NCBI RefSeq assembly: GCF_017355835.1
Contig: NZ_JAFEWF010000002.1
Location: 503,538 to 567,537 of the forward strand
Source of the DNA: Desertivirga brevis
GTDB lineage: Bacteria; Bacteroidota; Bacteroidia; Sphingobacteriales; Sphingobacteriaceae
DNA: 64,000 nt
Direction: 5' to 3'
Positions within the stretch are counted from its first letter, which is position 1, and every line of letters begins with the position of its first letter. Position numbers and translations under genes: made by a program. The notes under the pieces are model-generated. The model searched no databases, had not been told where the DNA came from, and saw only the letters and a program-made list of their open reading frames with translations. Below are positions 42,730-53,032 of this stretch, piece after piece.

Positions 42730-43731
42730 ATGAAGAGGATAAGCTTGATTTTGCTCTCGGTAATGATAAGTGTTGGTGTTTTCGCACAGCAAGCTAAACC
42801 TAGAACTGCTTCTAAAAAGAAGCCTGTAGCTACTAAGACCCGTACCGCGGCGTCTAAAACTAAGGCTTCTACACCTGCTGTTGCTTCGACAGATAATAGT
42901 GTACTGGCAGCAGAGCCTGCTCAGCAACCGGCAGCTTCTAAAGCAAGTTCTAAAGTTCCGACTGAAAGACCTTTAGACGGATACTTCAAAAAAGATAATA
43001 TCTTTAAAGCAAGCGTAACACCTTACGCTAATCTTCGCGAATCGGATGTGATGTTTAAAAAGCGCATCTGGAGGGAGATTGACTTAAGGGAGAAGATGAA
43101 TGCAACCTATGCATCGCCTAAAGCAAGGCTTATAGATGTTATTATGAACGCTGTAATGGCAGGAGAATTAACAGCTTACAGTGCTGCTCCTACAAAGGAA
43201 GATCGCGGAGGTGATGAGTTCAGTAATATTCTGAAGCCTGAAGAGGCTATGGCAAAGTTTGCTGACAGTGTTATTGTTCCTGAGTTCAATAATAATGGCG
43301 AACAGATAGGTACAAGCGTGAGAGCGGGTGAATTTAACCCTGATAGCGTGACTAAATTTCAAATTAAAGAGGACTGGATCTTTGACAGACAGCGTTCCAT
43401 TTTTGAACCACGAATTGTAGGTATTGCTCCTATGGTTAAGATCAAAGCTGCAGGACAGGATTTAGGTGAACAACCAGCTTTCTGGATCTATTTTCCTGAA
43501 GCCCGACAGATCTTTGTTACTAAAGAAGTTGTAAGTCGCATGAACGATGCAACAGGGTTAAGTTTTGATGATGTGTTTATGAAACGGTTATTCTCTAGTT
43601 ACATTGTTAAAGAATCTAACGTTGATGATTTGAGGATTAAGGATTATGCACAGGGCATTGACCGCCTTTACGAATCAGATAGAGTTAAAAAGGAACTTAT
43701 GGACTATGAACACGATTTGTGGTCATACTAA
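42730..43731 (+). CDS. gldN: type IX secretion protein GldN (PorN)
   Basis: The ATG at 42730 gives a signal peptide ending VGVFAQQ; the frame continues upstream over the end of gldM, but that part has no signal character. The protein has a Lys/Ala/Thr-rich linker (residues ~20-75), then the GldN domain: ERPLDGYFKKDNIF, DVMFKKRIWREIDLREKMN, and FYLPEARQ-like YFPEARQIFVTKE. It forms the periplasmic ring with GldK. Last gene of gldKLMN; a shared terminator follows. Confidence 0.95.
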   Translation: MKRISLILLSVMISVGVFAQQAKPRTASKKKPVATKTRTAASKTKASTPAVASTDNSVLAAEPAQQPAASKASSKVPTERPLDGYFKKDNIFKASVTPYANLRESDVMFKKRIWREIDLREKMNATYASPKARLIDVIMNAVMAGELTAYSAAPTKEDRGGDEFSNILKPEEAMAKFADSVIVPEFNNNGEQIGTSVRAGEFNPDSVTKFQIKEDWIFDRQRSIFEPRIVGIAPMVKIKAAGQDLGEQPAFWIYFPEARQIFVTKEVVSRMNDATGLSFDDVFMKRLFSSYIVKESNVDDLRIKDYAQGIDRLYESDRVKKELMDYEHDLWSY

Positions 43732-43749
43732 GTAATTCTGATAAAAAAA

Positions 43750-43787
43750 GACCCCGGTAGATTAAGATTCTGCCGGGGTTTTTTTAT
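43750..43787. terminator. bidirectional terminator between gldN and uvrC
   Basis: Arms ACCCCGG (43751-43757) and CCGGGGT (43773-43779), extended inward, with A and T runs on the two sides. It overlaps the last codons of uvrC. Confidence 0.9.
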
Positions 43788-45585
43788 TCAATTCGAAATA
43801 GCTTTTCAGAGCTTCTGCCTGTTTTTTATTTACAACACTTAAAAGTTCCTCTTCGGTTGCTTCCCTAACCCTTTTTACCGATTTGAACTGTTTTAAAAGT
43901 TTCTCAGAAGTTGTTCTGCCGATTCCCGGAATCCTTTCGAGTTCTGTTGCCAAAGTTCCCTTATTCCGCTTTGCCCTATGGAATGTAATACCAAAGCGGT
44001 GTGCCTCATCGCGTAATTGCTGGATGATCTTCAATGTCTCAGATTTCTTATCCAGGTATAAGGGATATTGATCCCCGGGATAGAAAAGCTCTTCTAAGCG
44101 TTTTGCAATGCCGATAACTGTTAATTGATTTTCTATGCCCAATACCTTCAGGCTTTTCATCGCAGCAGAAAGCTGCCCCTTCCCTCCGTCAATGATCACC
44201 AGTTGAGGCAGAGTTCCTCCCTCCTCAAGCATCCGTTTATAGCGGCGATAGACAGCCTCCTCCATCGTTGCAAAATCATTGGGGCCCTCTACTGTCTTAA
44301 CGTTAAAATGCCTGTAATCTTTTTTTGAGGGCTTTGCGTCCTTGAATACGACGATAGCTGAAACAGGATATTTCCCTTGGAAATTTGAGTTGTCGAAACA
44401 TTCAATGTGTTTCGGCAATTGATTGAGGCGCAAATCCTTCATCATTTGAGTTAGGAGCCGGTCAGTCCGGTGTTCGGGATTAAGCTTCTCGTACTGCTCA
44501 AGCTTTTCGCGCTTAAAAAAACTAACGTTCTTCTGAGACAATTCGAGGAGCTTCTTCTTCTCACCCAATTTTGGAACTGTGAATCTGATTCCAGGATCAT
44601 CAATCTCGATCTCAAATGGAACTACAATTTCCTTTGAGTGGCTGTTGAACCTGCTCCTGAATTCGGAGATAGCAATAGTTAGTAATTCTTCATCTGTCTC
44701 GTCCAGACGCTTTTTCATTTCCAGGGTCTGAGTTTGAATAACCGTTCCATTCATGATCTTCAAGAAGTTCACAAACGCGTGTTTTTCATCCGATGCTATG
44801 CTAAATACATCCAGATCTGATATTGATGAGTTTACTATAGTAGATTTGCTTTGATACTTCTCCAGGAGATCGTACTGGCGTTTCAGTCGGTGAGCAAGCT
44901 CAAAGTCTAAGTTAGCAACAGCTGATTCCAGAGCGGCCTTTACTTTCCTTATTACAAGTCCCGTCTTACCGTTTAGGATGTCTTTAATATCCTCTATGCT
45001 CTGGTCGTAGTCTTCAGGGGATTGCAATGCCTGACAGGGGCCCTTACAATTTCCTATCTGATATTCGAGACATACCTTATATTTCCCAGCAGCGATGTTG
45101 GCAGGGGAAAGATCAAGGTTACAGGTGCGCAAAGGGTAGATCTCTTTAACTAGATCAAGTATAGTATGCATCATGCTTACAGAAGCATATGGCCCAAGAT
45201 ATTTAGAGCCATCCTTAACAATCCTCCTGGTCCAATATATGCGTGGGAACCGTTCATTTTTGATAACAATCCATGGATAGGTCTTGTCATCCTTCAGCAT
45301 AACGTTATACCGGGGTTGATGCTTCTTGATAAGGCTGTTTTCCAGCAGCCATGCATCGATCTCGGTATCTACGATAGTAAAGGTTATGTTGGCAATTTTA
45401 CTTACCAGAACCTTTGTCTTCGCATTGATTTTGTAATTGTCTTTGTTAAAATAGGATGAAACCCGGTTCTTAAGGTTTTTTGCCTTTCCAATATATATAA
45501 GTTCGCCAGCAGCATCCCAATATTGGTAGACGCCCGGGCGAGGCGGAATTTGTTTTAAAGCTTCGCGGTGATTAAATTTTTCCAT
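43762..45585 (-). CDS. uvrC: excinuclease ABC subunit C
   Basis: 607 residues. Order: GIY-YIG nuclease (PGVYQYWDAAGELIYIGKAK, residues ~18-40) for the 3' incision; a UVR domain (AVANLDFELAHRLKRQYDLLEK, near 220) that contacts UvrB; the RNase H-like nuclease (ECFDNSNFQGKYPVSAIVVF, near 400) for the 5' incision; and a C-terminal helix-hairpin-helix (LERIPGIGRTTSEKLLKQF). Typical length; nothing missing. It lies 56 bp downstream of the PBP1A gene on the same strand, with a hairpin in between. Confidence 0.97.
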   Translation of the reverse strand: MEKFNHREALKQIPPRPGVYQYWDAAGELIYIGKAKNLKNRVSSYFNKDNYKINAKTKVLVSKIANITFTIVDTEIDAWLLENSLIKKHQPRYNVMLKDDKTYPWIVIKNERFPRIYWTRRIVKDGSKYLGPYASVSMMHTILDLVKEIYPLRTCNLDLSPANIAAGKYKVCLEYQIGNCKGPCQALQSPEDYDQSIEDIKDILNGKTGLVIRKVKAALESAVANLDFELAHRLKRQYDLLEKYQSKSTIVNSSISDLDVFSIASDEKHAFVNFLKIMNGTVIQTQTLEMKKRLDETDEELLTIAISEFRSRFNSHSKEIVVPFEIEIDDPGIRFTVPKLGEKKKLLELSQKNVSFFKREKLEQYEKLNPEHRTDRLLTQMMKDLRLNQLPKHIECFDNSNFQGKYPVSAIVVFKDAKPSKKDYRHFNVKTVEGPNDFATMEEAVYRRYKRMLEEGGTLPQLVIIDGGKGQLSAAMKSLKVLGIENQLTVIGIAKRLEELFYPGDQYPLYLDKKSETLKIIQQLRDEAHRFGITFHRAKRNKGTLATELERIPGIGRTTSEKLLKQFKSVKRVREATEEELLSVVNKKQAEALKSYFELNKKTPAES

Positions 45586-45607
45586 TCACGTTATCATTCA
45601 CACAAGT

Positions 45608-45637
45608 AAAGGGACAGCTTTGTTCGGCTGTCCCTTT
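45608..45637 (-). terminator. terminator after the PBP1A gene
   Basis: A perfect 11-bp stem AAAGGGACAGC / GCTGTCCCTTT with an 8-nt loop, 5 bp beyond the minus-strand stop. The T run is short. Confidence 0.6.
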
Positions 45638-45641
45638 AAAT

Positions 45642-47903
45642 TTATGGTTTTGGATCTTCAGCTGGTGGTGCAGCGGTTGCTGTTGAGTCTGTAGCTGGCT
45701 TTGGTGCGTAAGCGTCGCAATTTATAGTGATGTTTAAACCTCCCGGAGGTGGTTCAAAATCACCCTTCGAGTAATGTAGAGAAGGATCGGCATATACCTT
45801 TTTCATATACAAAGCAAACACAGGAAGAGCAGAATTAGCTCCCTCTCCCTGATTCATCGAAAGGAAATGGATAGCACGATCTTCAGCCCCCGTCCAGACA
45901 CCGGTTACCAGTTGAGGGGTTATTCCTATAAACCACCCATCGGAATTATTTTGTGTTGTTCCCGTTTTGCCACCTACGGGATTCATGATCCGATACTTTG
46001 GACCTCTCAATCTCATTCCAGTTCCTTGTTGCACAACTGCTTTTAACATGTCGGTCATTACATAAGCAGTTTGGGGATTCAATGCTTCAACTACTTTTCG
46101 ACTTTGTTCATATATCAGCGTGCCGTTTTTATCTTCAATCCGAAGAAGATAGGTCGGTTCGTTCCATATTCCATGGTTTACAAAAACACTATAGGCTCCA
46201 ACCATATCAAATAGGGTAGCGTCAAAAGAGCCCAGGCAAATAGATTCATAGTTAGGAACATTTGTAGTGATCCCCATCTTTTTTGTTAAAGTTGAGACCG
46301 CTGTAGGACCAACATGATTCATAACGCGTGCGGTTACCCAGTTTTCTGAATGGGCAAGAGCCGTTTTGAGTGTGATATAACCTGGAATTGGTTTGTGTGC
46401 CCTAGGAGTCCAACCGTTGATAGTAATAGGCTCATTAGGTTCTTTATAGCAAGGAGAATAGCCAGCATTAATAGCCGCCGCATAAGTGAAAGGCTTAGCG
46501 GTCGACCCAACCTGTCTTGCTCCCATCTTCACCTGGTCATATTTGAAGTATTCGTAGTTGATTCCGCCTACCCAGGCCCGGATGTACCCAGCATTCTGAC
46601 CGCTGGACTCCATTGACATTACTGCATTACGAAGGATGAGTTTATAGTATTTGATAGAATCCAATGGGCTTATCGTGGTGTCTTTCGAACCTTTTTTGTT
46701 CCAGCTAAACACCGTCATTTTTACCGGCTTTCTGAAGTTCTCCCAGATCTCACTCTCTGTCAGATTTTCTTCTTTTAGTACACGGTATCGATCAGAGCGC
46801 TTCACTGCTTGTTCAATTACCATGTCGGCTTCTTCAAATTTAAAAGGATTCCTACCTTTGAATTGCTTAACGAATTGTACCTGTAATTCTCTTATGTATT
46901 GACGTTGAGCCTCTTCTGCATAACGTTGCATTTTAGAGTTGATGGTAGTATAAATTTTCAGGCCATCCCGGTCAAGGTCATAAGGAGTACCATCTGCTTT
47001 GGCAATTTTTTGTTCCTTAAATATTCTTTGAATGTCTTTTTTCAGGAAACCCCGGAAATATGCTGCAAGTCCTTCATTATGCGATGTAGGATTCAATTTG
47101 AGGATCAATGGCTTTGCCTGAAGTTCGGCAGTTTCAGCATCACTTAGGAAATTAGCGTTATGCATATTTGACAAAACCGTATTCCTTCTTTTTAAGGCGT
47201 TCTCCGGATTTCTGATGGGGGAGTAGATGTAGGTTCCCTTTAACATACCTACTAAAACAGCGGCCTGATCGGCGGTTAATTTATCCTGAGTTGTATCAAA
47301 ATACGTTCTTGCTGCGGCTTTTATTCCAAAGCTATTGTAAGAGCCAAAATCCACTGTGTTCAAATACATAGTGATGATCTCTTCCTTTGTATAGTTTCGT
47401 TCCAACTTGATCGCGATGATCCATTCCTGTAACTTTTGAATAAAGCGTTTGAAGGGGTTGCGTGCGCGACCTTCTTCCTGAAACATATTTAGAGCAAGCT
47501 GCTGGGTGATGGTACTACCCCCTTGCTTTTTTCCAATTAGGTTATAGAAAAGAATGCTAAAGGTTCTTCTAAAGTCGATCCCGGAATGACTGTAAAAACG
47601 AATATCTTCGGTAGCGATAAGCGCATTTATTACATGGGGCGAGATTTGGTCATAGCGCACATTAGATCTATTTTGTACAAAATAAGTTCCCAAAACTTCT
47701 CCATCGTCTGAAATTACTTCTGATGCAAGATTGCTTTTAGGGTTTTCCAGATCGCGAAAAGAAGGAAGTTCTCCAAATAAGCCCAAGCCAACGCTGAAAA
47801 GTAGAATAATACCAAAAGCAATACAACCGATAACGATTTTCCAAAAGGTAATGGTGTACCGGGTTATATCTTCTTTTGTTAATGTGTTTGTCTTTTTTTG
47901 CAT
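45642..47903 (-). CDS. class A penicillin-binding protein (PBP1A-like)
   Basis: 753 residues. A membrane anchor at ~18-40 (WKIVIGCIAFGIILLFSVGLGLF) is followed by the GT51 transglycosylase (EDIRFYSHSGID with catalytic Glu near residue 97; GGSTITQQLALNMF near 133) and the transpeptidase with active Ser in GSTAKPF, SEN as the second motif, and KTGTTQNN as the third. The end is Pro/Ala/Thr-rich. It polymerises and cross-links peptidoglycan. It starts one base after the sprE stop, so the two are one operon, an unusual pairing of cell-wall synthesis with T9SS. Confidence 0.96.
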   Translation of the reverse strand: MQKKTNTLTKEDITRYTITFWKIVIGCIAFGIILLFSVGLGLFGELPSFRDLENPKSNLASEVISDDGEVLGTYFVQNRSNVRYDQISPHVINALIATEDIRFYSHSGIDFRRTFSILFYNLIGKKQGGSTITQQLALNMFQEEGRARNPFKRFIQKLQEWIIAIKLERNYTKEEIITMYLNTVDFGSYNSFGIKAAARTYFDTTQDKLTADQAAVLVGMLKGTYIYSPIRNPENALKRRNTVLSNMHNANFLSDAETAELQAKPLILKLNPTSHNEGLAAYFRGFLKKDIQRIFKEQKIAKADGTPYDLDRDGLKIYTTINSKMQRYAEEAQRQYIRELQVQFVKQFKGRNPFKFEEADMVIEQAVKRSDRYRVLKEENLTESEIWENFRKPVKMTVFSWNKKGSKDTTISPLDSIKYYKLILRNAVMSMESSGQNAGYIRAWVGGINYEYFKYDQVKMGARQVGSTAKPFTYAAAINAGYSPCYKEPNEPITINGWTPRAHKPIPGYITLKTALAHSENWVTARVMNHVGPTAVSTLTKKMGITTNVPNYESICLGSFDATLFDMVGAYSVFVNHGIWNEPTYLLRIEDKNGTLIYEQSRKVVEALNPQTAYVMTDMLKAVVQQGTGMRLRGPKYRIMNPVGGKTGTTQNNSDGWFIGITPQLVTGVWTGAEDRAIHFLSMNQGEGANSALPVFALYMKKVYADPSLHYSKGDFEPPPGGLNITINCDAYAPKPATDSTATAAPPAEDPKP

Positions 47904-47904
47904 T

Positions 47905-50733
47905 TTATCTGCTGCTGTTCTTATAAAAATCTAAATATGCATTAATCTTCGAGTTGTCTGCAAGTTTATCCAACTCTGTTTTTGTGATCACAAAAGTATT
48001 GTATTTTTCAGCAGGTACCTTCATTATATCTTTAACTAGCGGCAGAATTGCTCTTTCATAGGCTTTTACTTCGTCACGATTCTCGAACGGTCCTACAAAA
48101 ATTAATTGACTTTCATCATTTACCAGTTTCACCTGATGCTTAATTGGCTTGTCGGCAAACCTCGACCTGTTAAACTGGCCAATTCCAAACCTGGATGAGC
48201 TAAGATTAGCAGCGGGGTCTGTGACTTGAATTGTAAAATAGTATTCTGCAACCAAGGGAAGGTCATACAGAGGTTTTGCCTTTGGGACCTCTACTGATGG
48301 AGTAGTAACAGTAGCTTTAGGTGGCAGTTGACCTGTCGAATTATCTTTCACTACCGGTGCTGGTTCAGCTATCGGTGTTGCTTCAGTTACTTTTACTGAT
48401 GACTTATCTGTTGCAGGAGTCGGAGTGTTAACAGGAGCAGGGTTATTTGTAGCAACTGCTACCTGTTGGGTAGATGGTTCAATTACTACTGGTTCAAACG
48501 GGTTAAACTCTGTTAGGGCTGTTGTCCTATTGGCAAATAGGATCCTGTTGTTATCTATATATAATAGGTGCTGTTTAACTAGAGGTGTTATTAGTTTATC
48601 CTCCGGAAATGAGTTAACGAGGTTTTTTAGGGCTTGCTCAAAGGCCGGAAGTTTTTGTTGATGACCAATAGCCAAAGCATTCAGATAGGAGAGCTGAGGC
48701 GATAGAACATTTTTCCCGAAGTCGAATTCGACCTTTAATATTCCTGTTACTACCTCCTGGTATTTTTTCTGGCTGTAAAGCTCATAAACCTTATTATATG
48801 CCTCATTTAGCGCGAACTCTTTCTCTGAACTTTTCCTGCTATAGTCGGGATCTAGAATTACTTTTGCAAAAGGAGATTCAGGATGCTTAGTAAGCAGAAG
48901 GTTCTTGTATTCCTCCGATCTCTGCTGATTAATATCCGCATACAGTCGATAGAGGTTATAATAGATAGAGAGTTTATAATTGCTTTCAGGTACTCTTTTT
49001 AGTAGTTCTTCAAAAATTTTTATAGCCTCTGCATTGTCTTTTAATTCGTCGCGGTAGAAGCTTGCAATATCGTAATAGGCGTCGGCAATGCGCTGATTAG
49101 ATAGTTGGAGGGCCGGTTCTGTAAGAGGGAGATTGGCAACGTAGTAATTTCTTATTGCTTCAGGAGTTGCGGGACTAGCAGTTCCCGGATTGGCAATGTT
49201 TCCTGAATTAATGGGGCTTGCATCCGGATCTCCCATAACACTTGTAATATGTTCAGCAGCAGTTTTACTGCTCCTTCTCCAATTATCCTCCAGGGGACGA
49301 TTTCCCCAACGCCTTTTAAAATCGTTCAGACCCTGACTTATTGCTGAAGTGTTATTGAAATAGAACTTTCCTTCCTGAACAGTTCCTGCAGCTTCCGGTC
49401 GGTCAAGTCCGGCTACCATTGTTTCCGGTGCTGAATTGTTACTGCTAAGAAACTGTGTCTTTTCAATTTGTTCCCTTACCAAGGCTCCAATCCTTGCTTG
49501 TCTTTCTCCTTCTGGAAGTCTCGCTAAGATCTGCAGGGTGTCTTCTCTTCCGATAATACGGAAACGACTAGCCAGCAGCTCGAGATTATTGGCTTTGCGT
49601 CGAATCAGCTCATAGCCTTTAAAGGAAGGAGAGAGTGATGTGAGTGTACTATCGTAGTAAGTTTTAGCACTTACATAGTCTCCATTTTTAAAATAGATAT
49701 CTGCTATTCGCAAATAGGAGAGGCCCTTTTGATTTTGATTAGTAGCACTTAGCCTGATAGCGGTGTTATAGTTTGTTATCGCTTCATTAGTTTGATTCCG
49801 GCTCAAATACACATCTCCTATCCTGTAGTAGATCTGATCAATGAAATTCCTGTTCTTTTCGTCCTTTAGCAAGGATTTTAATCTGGCTATTTTATCAACC
49901 TGCTGCCCACTCCTGGCGTCTTCTATCGCAATGCGATTTAAGCCAGCATTAAATGCCATATTGAAAGGAGCGTTGCTCTTTACGATTGAAGAATAGTTCT
50001 TATAGGCGTCTGCGTATTGCTGATTACGATCCTGCAACTGTGCCAATACATAAGTCCAACGAAGTTTATTCCGTTTAACACCCTTGGCATCCAGTGCTTT
50101 TTGCAGCATCACGATTGCTTCAGCTTCTTTACCTGTTTTTATCAGGTATTGAGCTCTTGTTGCGTATACATCAGCCTCATGTTTCTTTGTTCTTTTTGAA
50201 TCGTCGATATGTTTCAGAGCTGTATCGAGGGATTCTTTCGCTTCCGGAAGTTTATCAAGTTGAATCAGGGATCTGGCCTGGTAGGTAAGTGCTTGCAGTC
50301 TCAGCTCATCTTCGTCAGGGTAGCTATTGTAAACATAGGTAAAGAATTCTGCTGCCGAGAAAAACCGGGCCTTATAATAGTTAGCCTTTGCAATAAGGAA
50401 ATAAGCATCATCTACATAATTACTGTATAATTTATCTTCAACGATATTCTTACCTTTTCCGATAACCGAATCAAGATCTGAAGAAATAGCCTGGGCTGCG
50501 GCTTCATCCGGCTCTTTGTAAACTGAGATCAGCTGACTGTAGTCGTCTGGAGTAGTAGTCTTCATATTCCGAACGCTCTCGTCGAGAAGAATATTCGCAT
50601 TATAGAGAATATTATATCTTGAAGTAAGATTTTGCATGCCTCTGCTTGCAGTTGTGTCTCTGGAAGAGCTGCATCCGCTCACGATAAGCAGCCAGGAAAG
50701 AAGTACAGCTACAGATAAATAGACAGATTTCAA
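47905..50733 (-). CDS. sprE: type IX secretion/gliding TPR lipoprotein SprE (PorW)
   Basis: 942 residues. Lipobox IVSGC, then NLTSRYNILYNANILLDES near residue 37, characteristic of SprE/PorW. Tetratricopeptide repeats run through most of the protein (ALTYQARSLIQLDKLPEAKESLD; DVYLSRNQTNEAITNYNTAIRLS; YYDIASFYRDELKDNAEAIKIFEELL), followed by a Pro/Thr/Val-rich linker (~755-835) and a C-terminal SPOR-like domain (IFVGPFENRDEVKAYERAI). SprE/PorW is needed for T9SS and links the outer-membrane translocon to other subunits. Long for the family, through the linker. It is divergent from the atp operon. Confidence 0.9.
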   Translation of the reverse strand: MKSVYLSVAVLLSWLLIVSGCSSSRDTTASRGMQNLTSRYNILYNANILLDESVRNMKTTTPDDYSQLISVYKEPDEAAAQAISSDLDSVIGKGKNIVEDKLYSNYVDDAYFLIAKANYYKARFFSAAEFFTYVYNSYPDEDELRLQALTYQARSLIQLDKLPEAKESLDTALKHIDDSKRTKKHEADVYATRAQYLIKTGKEAEAIVMLQKALDAKGVKRNKLRWTYVLAQLQDRNQQYADAYKNYSSIVKSNAPFNMAFNAGLNRIAIEDARSGQQVDKIARLKSLLKDEKNRNFIDQIYYRIGDVYLSRNQTNEAITNYNTAIRLSATNQNQKGLSYLRIADIYFKNGDYVSAKTYYDSTLTSLSPSFKGYELIRRKANNLELLASRFRIIGREDTLQILARLPEGERQARIGALVREQIEKTQFLSSNNSAPETMVAGLDRPEAAGTVQEGKFYFNNTSAISQGLNDFKRRWGNRPLEDNWRRSSKTAAEHITSVMGDPDASPINSGNIANPGTASPATPEAIRNYYVANLPLTEPALQLSNQRIADAYYDIASFYRDELKDNAEAIKIFEELLKRVPESNYKLSIYYNLYRLYADINQQRSEEYKNLLLTKHPESPFAKVILDPDYSRKSSEKEFALNEAYNKVYELYSQKKYQEVVTGILKVEFDFGKNVLSPQLSYLNALAIGHQQKLPAFEQALKNLVNSFPEDKLITPLVKQHLLYIDNNRILFANRTTALTEFNPFEPVVIEPSTQQVAVATNNPAPVNTPTPATDKSSVKVTEATPIAEPAPVVKDNSTGQLPPKATVTTPSVEVPKAKPLYDLPLVAEYYFTIQVTDPAANLSSSRFGIGQFNRSRFADKPIKHQVKLVNDESQLIFVGPFENRDEVKAYERAILPLVKDIMKVPAEKYNTFVITKTELDKLADNSKINAYLDFYKNSSR

Positions 50734-50955
50734 AATTATTCAGGTTTGACTAAACTAATACAATAACAAAGCTTTGTGAAAAATATTATCCGTAAGCAAA
50801 TGTGGTTAAAGATACTATTTGCACAAATACTCTTATTACTGAAAAATAATAAAAAGGGTACATTTAAGGGATAGTTTTAAGTGCGGATGCAAATTAAATG
50901 ACAACTAAATGTAGGTTAATTTGTTATTTTTGATGGAGACATTTCAGCGGGGCTT

Positions 50956-51204
50956 ATGCAAACAGAAGAAACCAAAGAAGAAAAGGGCCTGGCCAAGCAG
51001 CGTAAATATTTTAGTGCGTACGCAAAGTATTCAGCTATGGGATTTCAAATGTTTGCAGTTATTGCGGTGTTTGCATTTATAGGTTATAAAATAGATGAAC
51101 GCCAAAATTCTAAAACACCTTTATGGACCGCTTTTTTGAGTTTGCTAGGAGTTTTTTGCTCCTTGTATTTAGTAATTCGTTCAATTAAGAAATTAAATCC
51201 TTGA
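50956..51204 (+). CDS. atpZ: AtpZ/AtpI-family small membrane protein
   Basis: 82 residues: a charged N-terminus (QTEETKEEKGLAKQRKY) and two membrane helices (GFQMFAVIAVFAFIGYKI and WTAFLSLLGVFCSLYLVIRSI). This is the AtpZ pattern; such proteins precede F0F1 ATP synthase genes and help assembly or Mg/Ca handling. It is the first gene of the atp operon. A TAttTTTG element at 50925-50932 could be the -7 box, though no good -33 box is seen at the right distance. Its stop overlaps the next start by 4 nt. Confidence 0.82.
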   Translation: MQTEETKEEKGLAKQRKYFSAYAKYSAMGFQMFAVIAVFAFIGYKIDERQNSKTPLWTAFLSLLGVFCSLYLVIRSIKKLNP

Positions 51205-51590
51205 GTTTTTTCCGTTTTTCTTTACTTTTTTCACTAATTGCTCTTGTTTTAGGTGTTGTTTTTTTTTCAATTGCCCAATTCGGTGGTAAAAGTGTTTCTC
51301 TTGTTCCTAAATTCTGGGTGATTTTTGGTTTTCAATTTTTTATTACCCTCATTGCCTATTCCGTATCCCTTATCGGTATCAGAAAAGGACCTGAAACTGG
51401 TACGTTTACCATTATTGGGTCTATTACTATAAAGATGCTCTTTAGTATGGGGTTTGTATTAGCTTACCTCCTGAAAATCAATGTAAACGGCGTTTCATTT
51501 GCAATTCAGTTTTTTTCTTTATATTTCTTGTTCACTGCCTTTGAAGTTTATGGCTTGTTATGTAACTTGCGCGACCAAAACAAAACATAA
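51201..51590 (+). CDS. AtpI-like membrane protein of the ATP synthase operon
   Basis: 129 residues with four membrane helices (FSLLFSLIALVLGVVFFSIAQF; FGFQFFITLIAYSVSLIGI; IIGSITIKMLFSMGFVLAYLL; FAIQFFSLYFLFTAFEVYGLL) and short loops. The start codon is TTG at 51201, overlapping the atpZ stop (TTGA), a translational-coupling arrangement. The position between atpZ and atpB is that of atpI, but similarity to AtpI is only in topology, so I leave the symbol empty. Likely an assembly factor for the c-ring. Confidence 0.75.
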   Translation: MSFFRFSLLFSLIALVLGVVFFSIAQFGGKSVSLVPKFWVIFGFQFFITLIAYSVSLIGIRKGPETGTFTIIGSITIKMLFSMGFVLAYLLKINVNGVSFAIQFFSLYFLFTAFEVYGLLCNLRDQNKT

Positions 51591-51604
51591 AAAACTCGCA
51601 ATAA

Positions 51605-52750
51605 ATGTCCTTAAGCCGCATTTTGAACTCAAAAAAAATTAGATTTAGTGCTGTTTTTGCTCTTTTTTTAATTTTTGTTAACTATCAGACTGCTGTAAAA
51701 GCTCAGGCTGATACATCTCTCGGAAAAGCACCCGACACTATCCTGAACGTCGCGGAGCACCAAGCTGGCGCTGAAGCTGCAGGGCATGAAGCCGCACATG
51801 GTGCAGACGAAAAGTTTGATCCAACTACTGTTATTATGGAGCACATTGCTGATTCCCATACTTGGCATCTTTGGGGGCATACTTCAATCGGTCTTCCTGT
51901 TATATTATATACAGATAAAGGTATTGAAACGTTTTCGTCTTCTGCATTTCATCATGGTGAGGAAGCTTACGAAGGTAAGTTCTACACCTACAAGCTTATT
52001 GAAGATAAGATCTTTGTTGTAAACCCAAGCGGGGCTATCGATAAAGAGGCATCTTCAAAGGTTTATGATTTCTCTATCACTAAGAATATTTTAGCGATTT
52101 GGATTTCTGTAGCTTTACTTATTATTATCTTTTCATCTGTCTCTTCAGCTTATAAGAAAAGAGAAGGAAAAGCTCCTAAGGGTCTTCAATCATTTATCGA
52201 GCCAATTATTCTTTTTGTGAGAGATGAAATTGCCCGTCCTAACATCGGGCATAAGTATAGCAAGTTCATGCCCTTATTGTTGACCTTGTTCTTCTTTATC
52301 TGGATCAATAATTTGCTTGGTTTGATTCCGCTTTTCCCAGGGGGTGCCAACGTAACAGGAAATATCTTCATGACATTTGTTCTGTCATTTATAGTACTTG
52401 TTGTTGTTAATCTAAATGGAAACAAATATTACTGGAAGCACATCCTTCTTCCTGATGTTCCATGGTGGTTGTATCCAATTATGATTCCTGTAGAGATCAT
52501 CGGTGTTATATCTAAGCCATTCGCCTTGATGATCCGTTTGTATGCGAACATTTCTGCCGGACACATTATCGTGTTGAGTTTAATTGCGTTGATCTTTATT
52601 TTCAAATCAATTGCTTTGGCGCCTGTGTCTGTTGCATTTGTTTTGTTTATGGATGTTCTTGAGTTGTTGGTTGCGTTTCTTCAGGCCTTCATTTTCACAA
52701 TGCTAACAGCATTGTTCATTGGAACTGCTGTAGATGAGCATCATCATTAA
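51605..52750 (+). CDS. atpB: F0F1 ATP synthase subunit a
   Basis: 381 residues, about 110 longer than the E. coli protein because of an N-terminal extension: a signal-like helix, then a His-rich segment (AEHQAGAEAAGHEAAHGADE) and VIMEHIADSHTWHLWGH, an extension I associate with Bacteroidota AtpB. The core begins near residue 155, with the essential Arg in FALMIRLYANISAGH near 310. It forms the proton half-channels against the c-ring. It is 14 bp after the AtpI-like gene. Confidence 0.95.
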   Translation: MSLSRILNSKKIRFSAVFALFLIFVNYQTAVKAQADTSLGKAPDTILNVAEHQAGAEAAGHEAAHGADEKFDPTTVIMEHIADSHTWHLWGHTSIGLPVILYTDKGIETFSSSAFHHGEEAYEGKFYTYKLIEDKIFVVNPSGAIDKEASSKVYDFSITKNILAIWISVALLIIIFSSVSSAYKKREGKAPKGLQSFIEPIILFVRDEIARPNIGHKYSKFMPLLLTLFFFIWINNLLGLIPLFPGGANVTGNIFMTFVLSFIVLVVVNLNGNKYYWKHILLPDVPWWLYPIMIPVEIIGVISKPFALMIRLYANISAGHIIVLSLIALIFIFKSIALAPVSVAFVLFMDVLELLVAFLQAFIFTMLTALFIGTAVDEHHH

Positions 52751-52768
52751 TCTGAAATCATTTTTTAA

Positions 52769-53002
<234 letters not shown>

Positions 53003-53032
53003 TTTTCGTTCCTAAAGCAAGAACTCAATTTA

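Noticed and set aside
43762..45585. UvrC as a stand-alone GIY-YIG homing nuclease
   Set aside because: The UVR, RNase H-like and HhH domains are all present in normal order, so it is ordinary uvrC.
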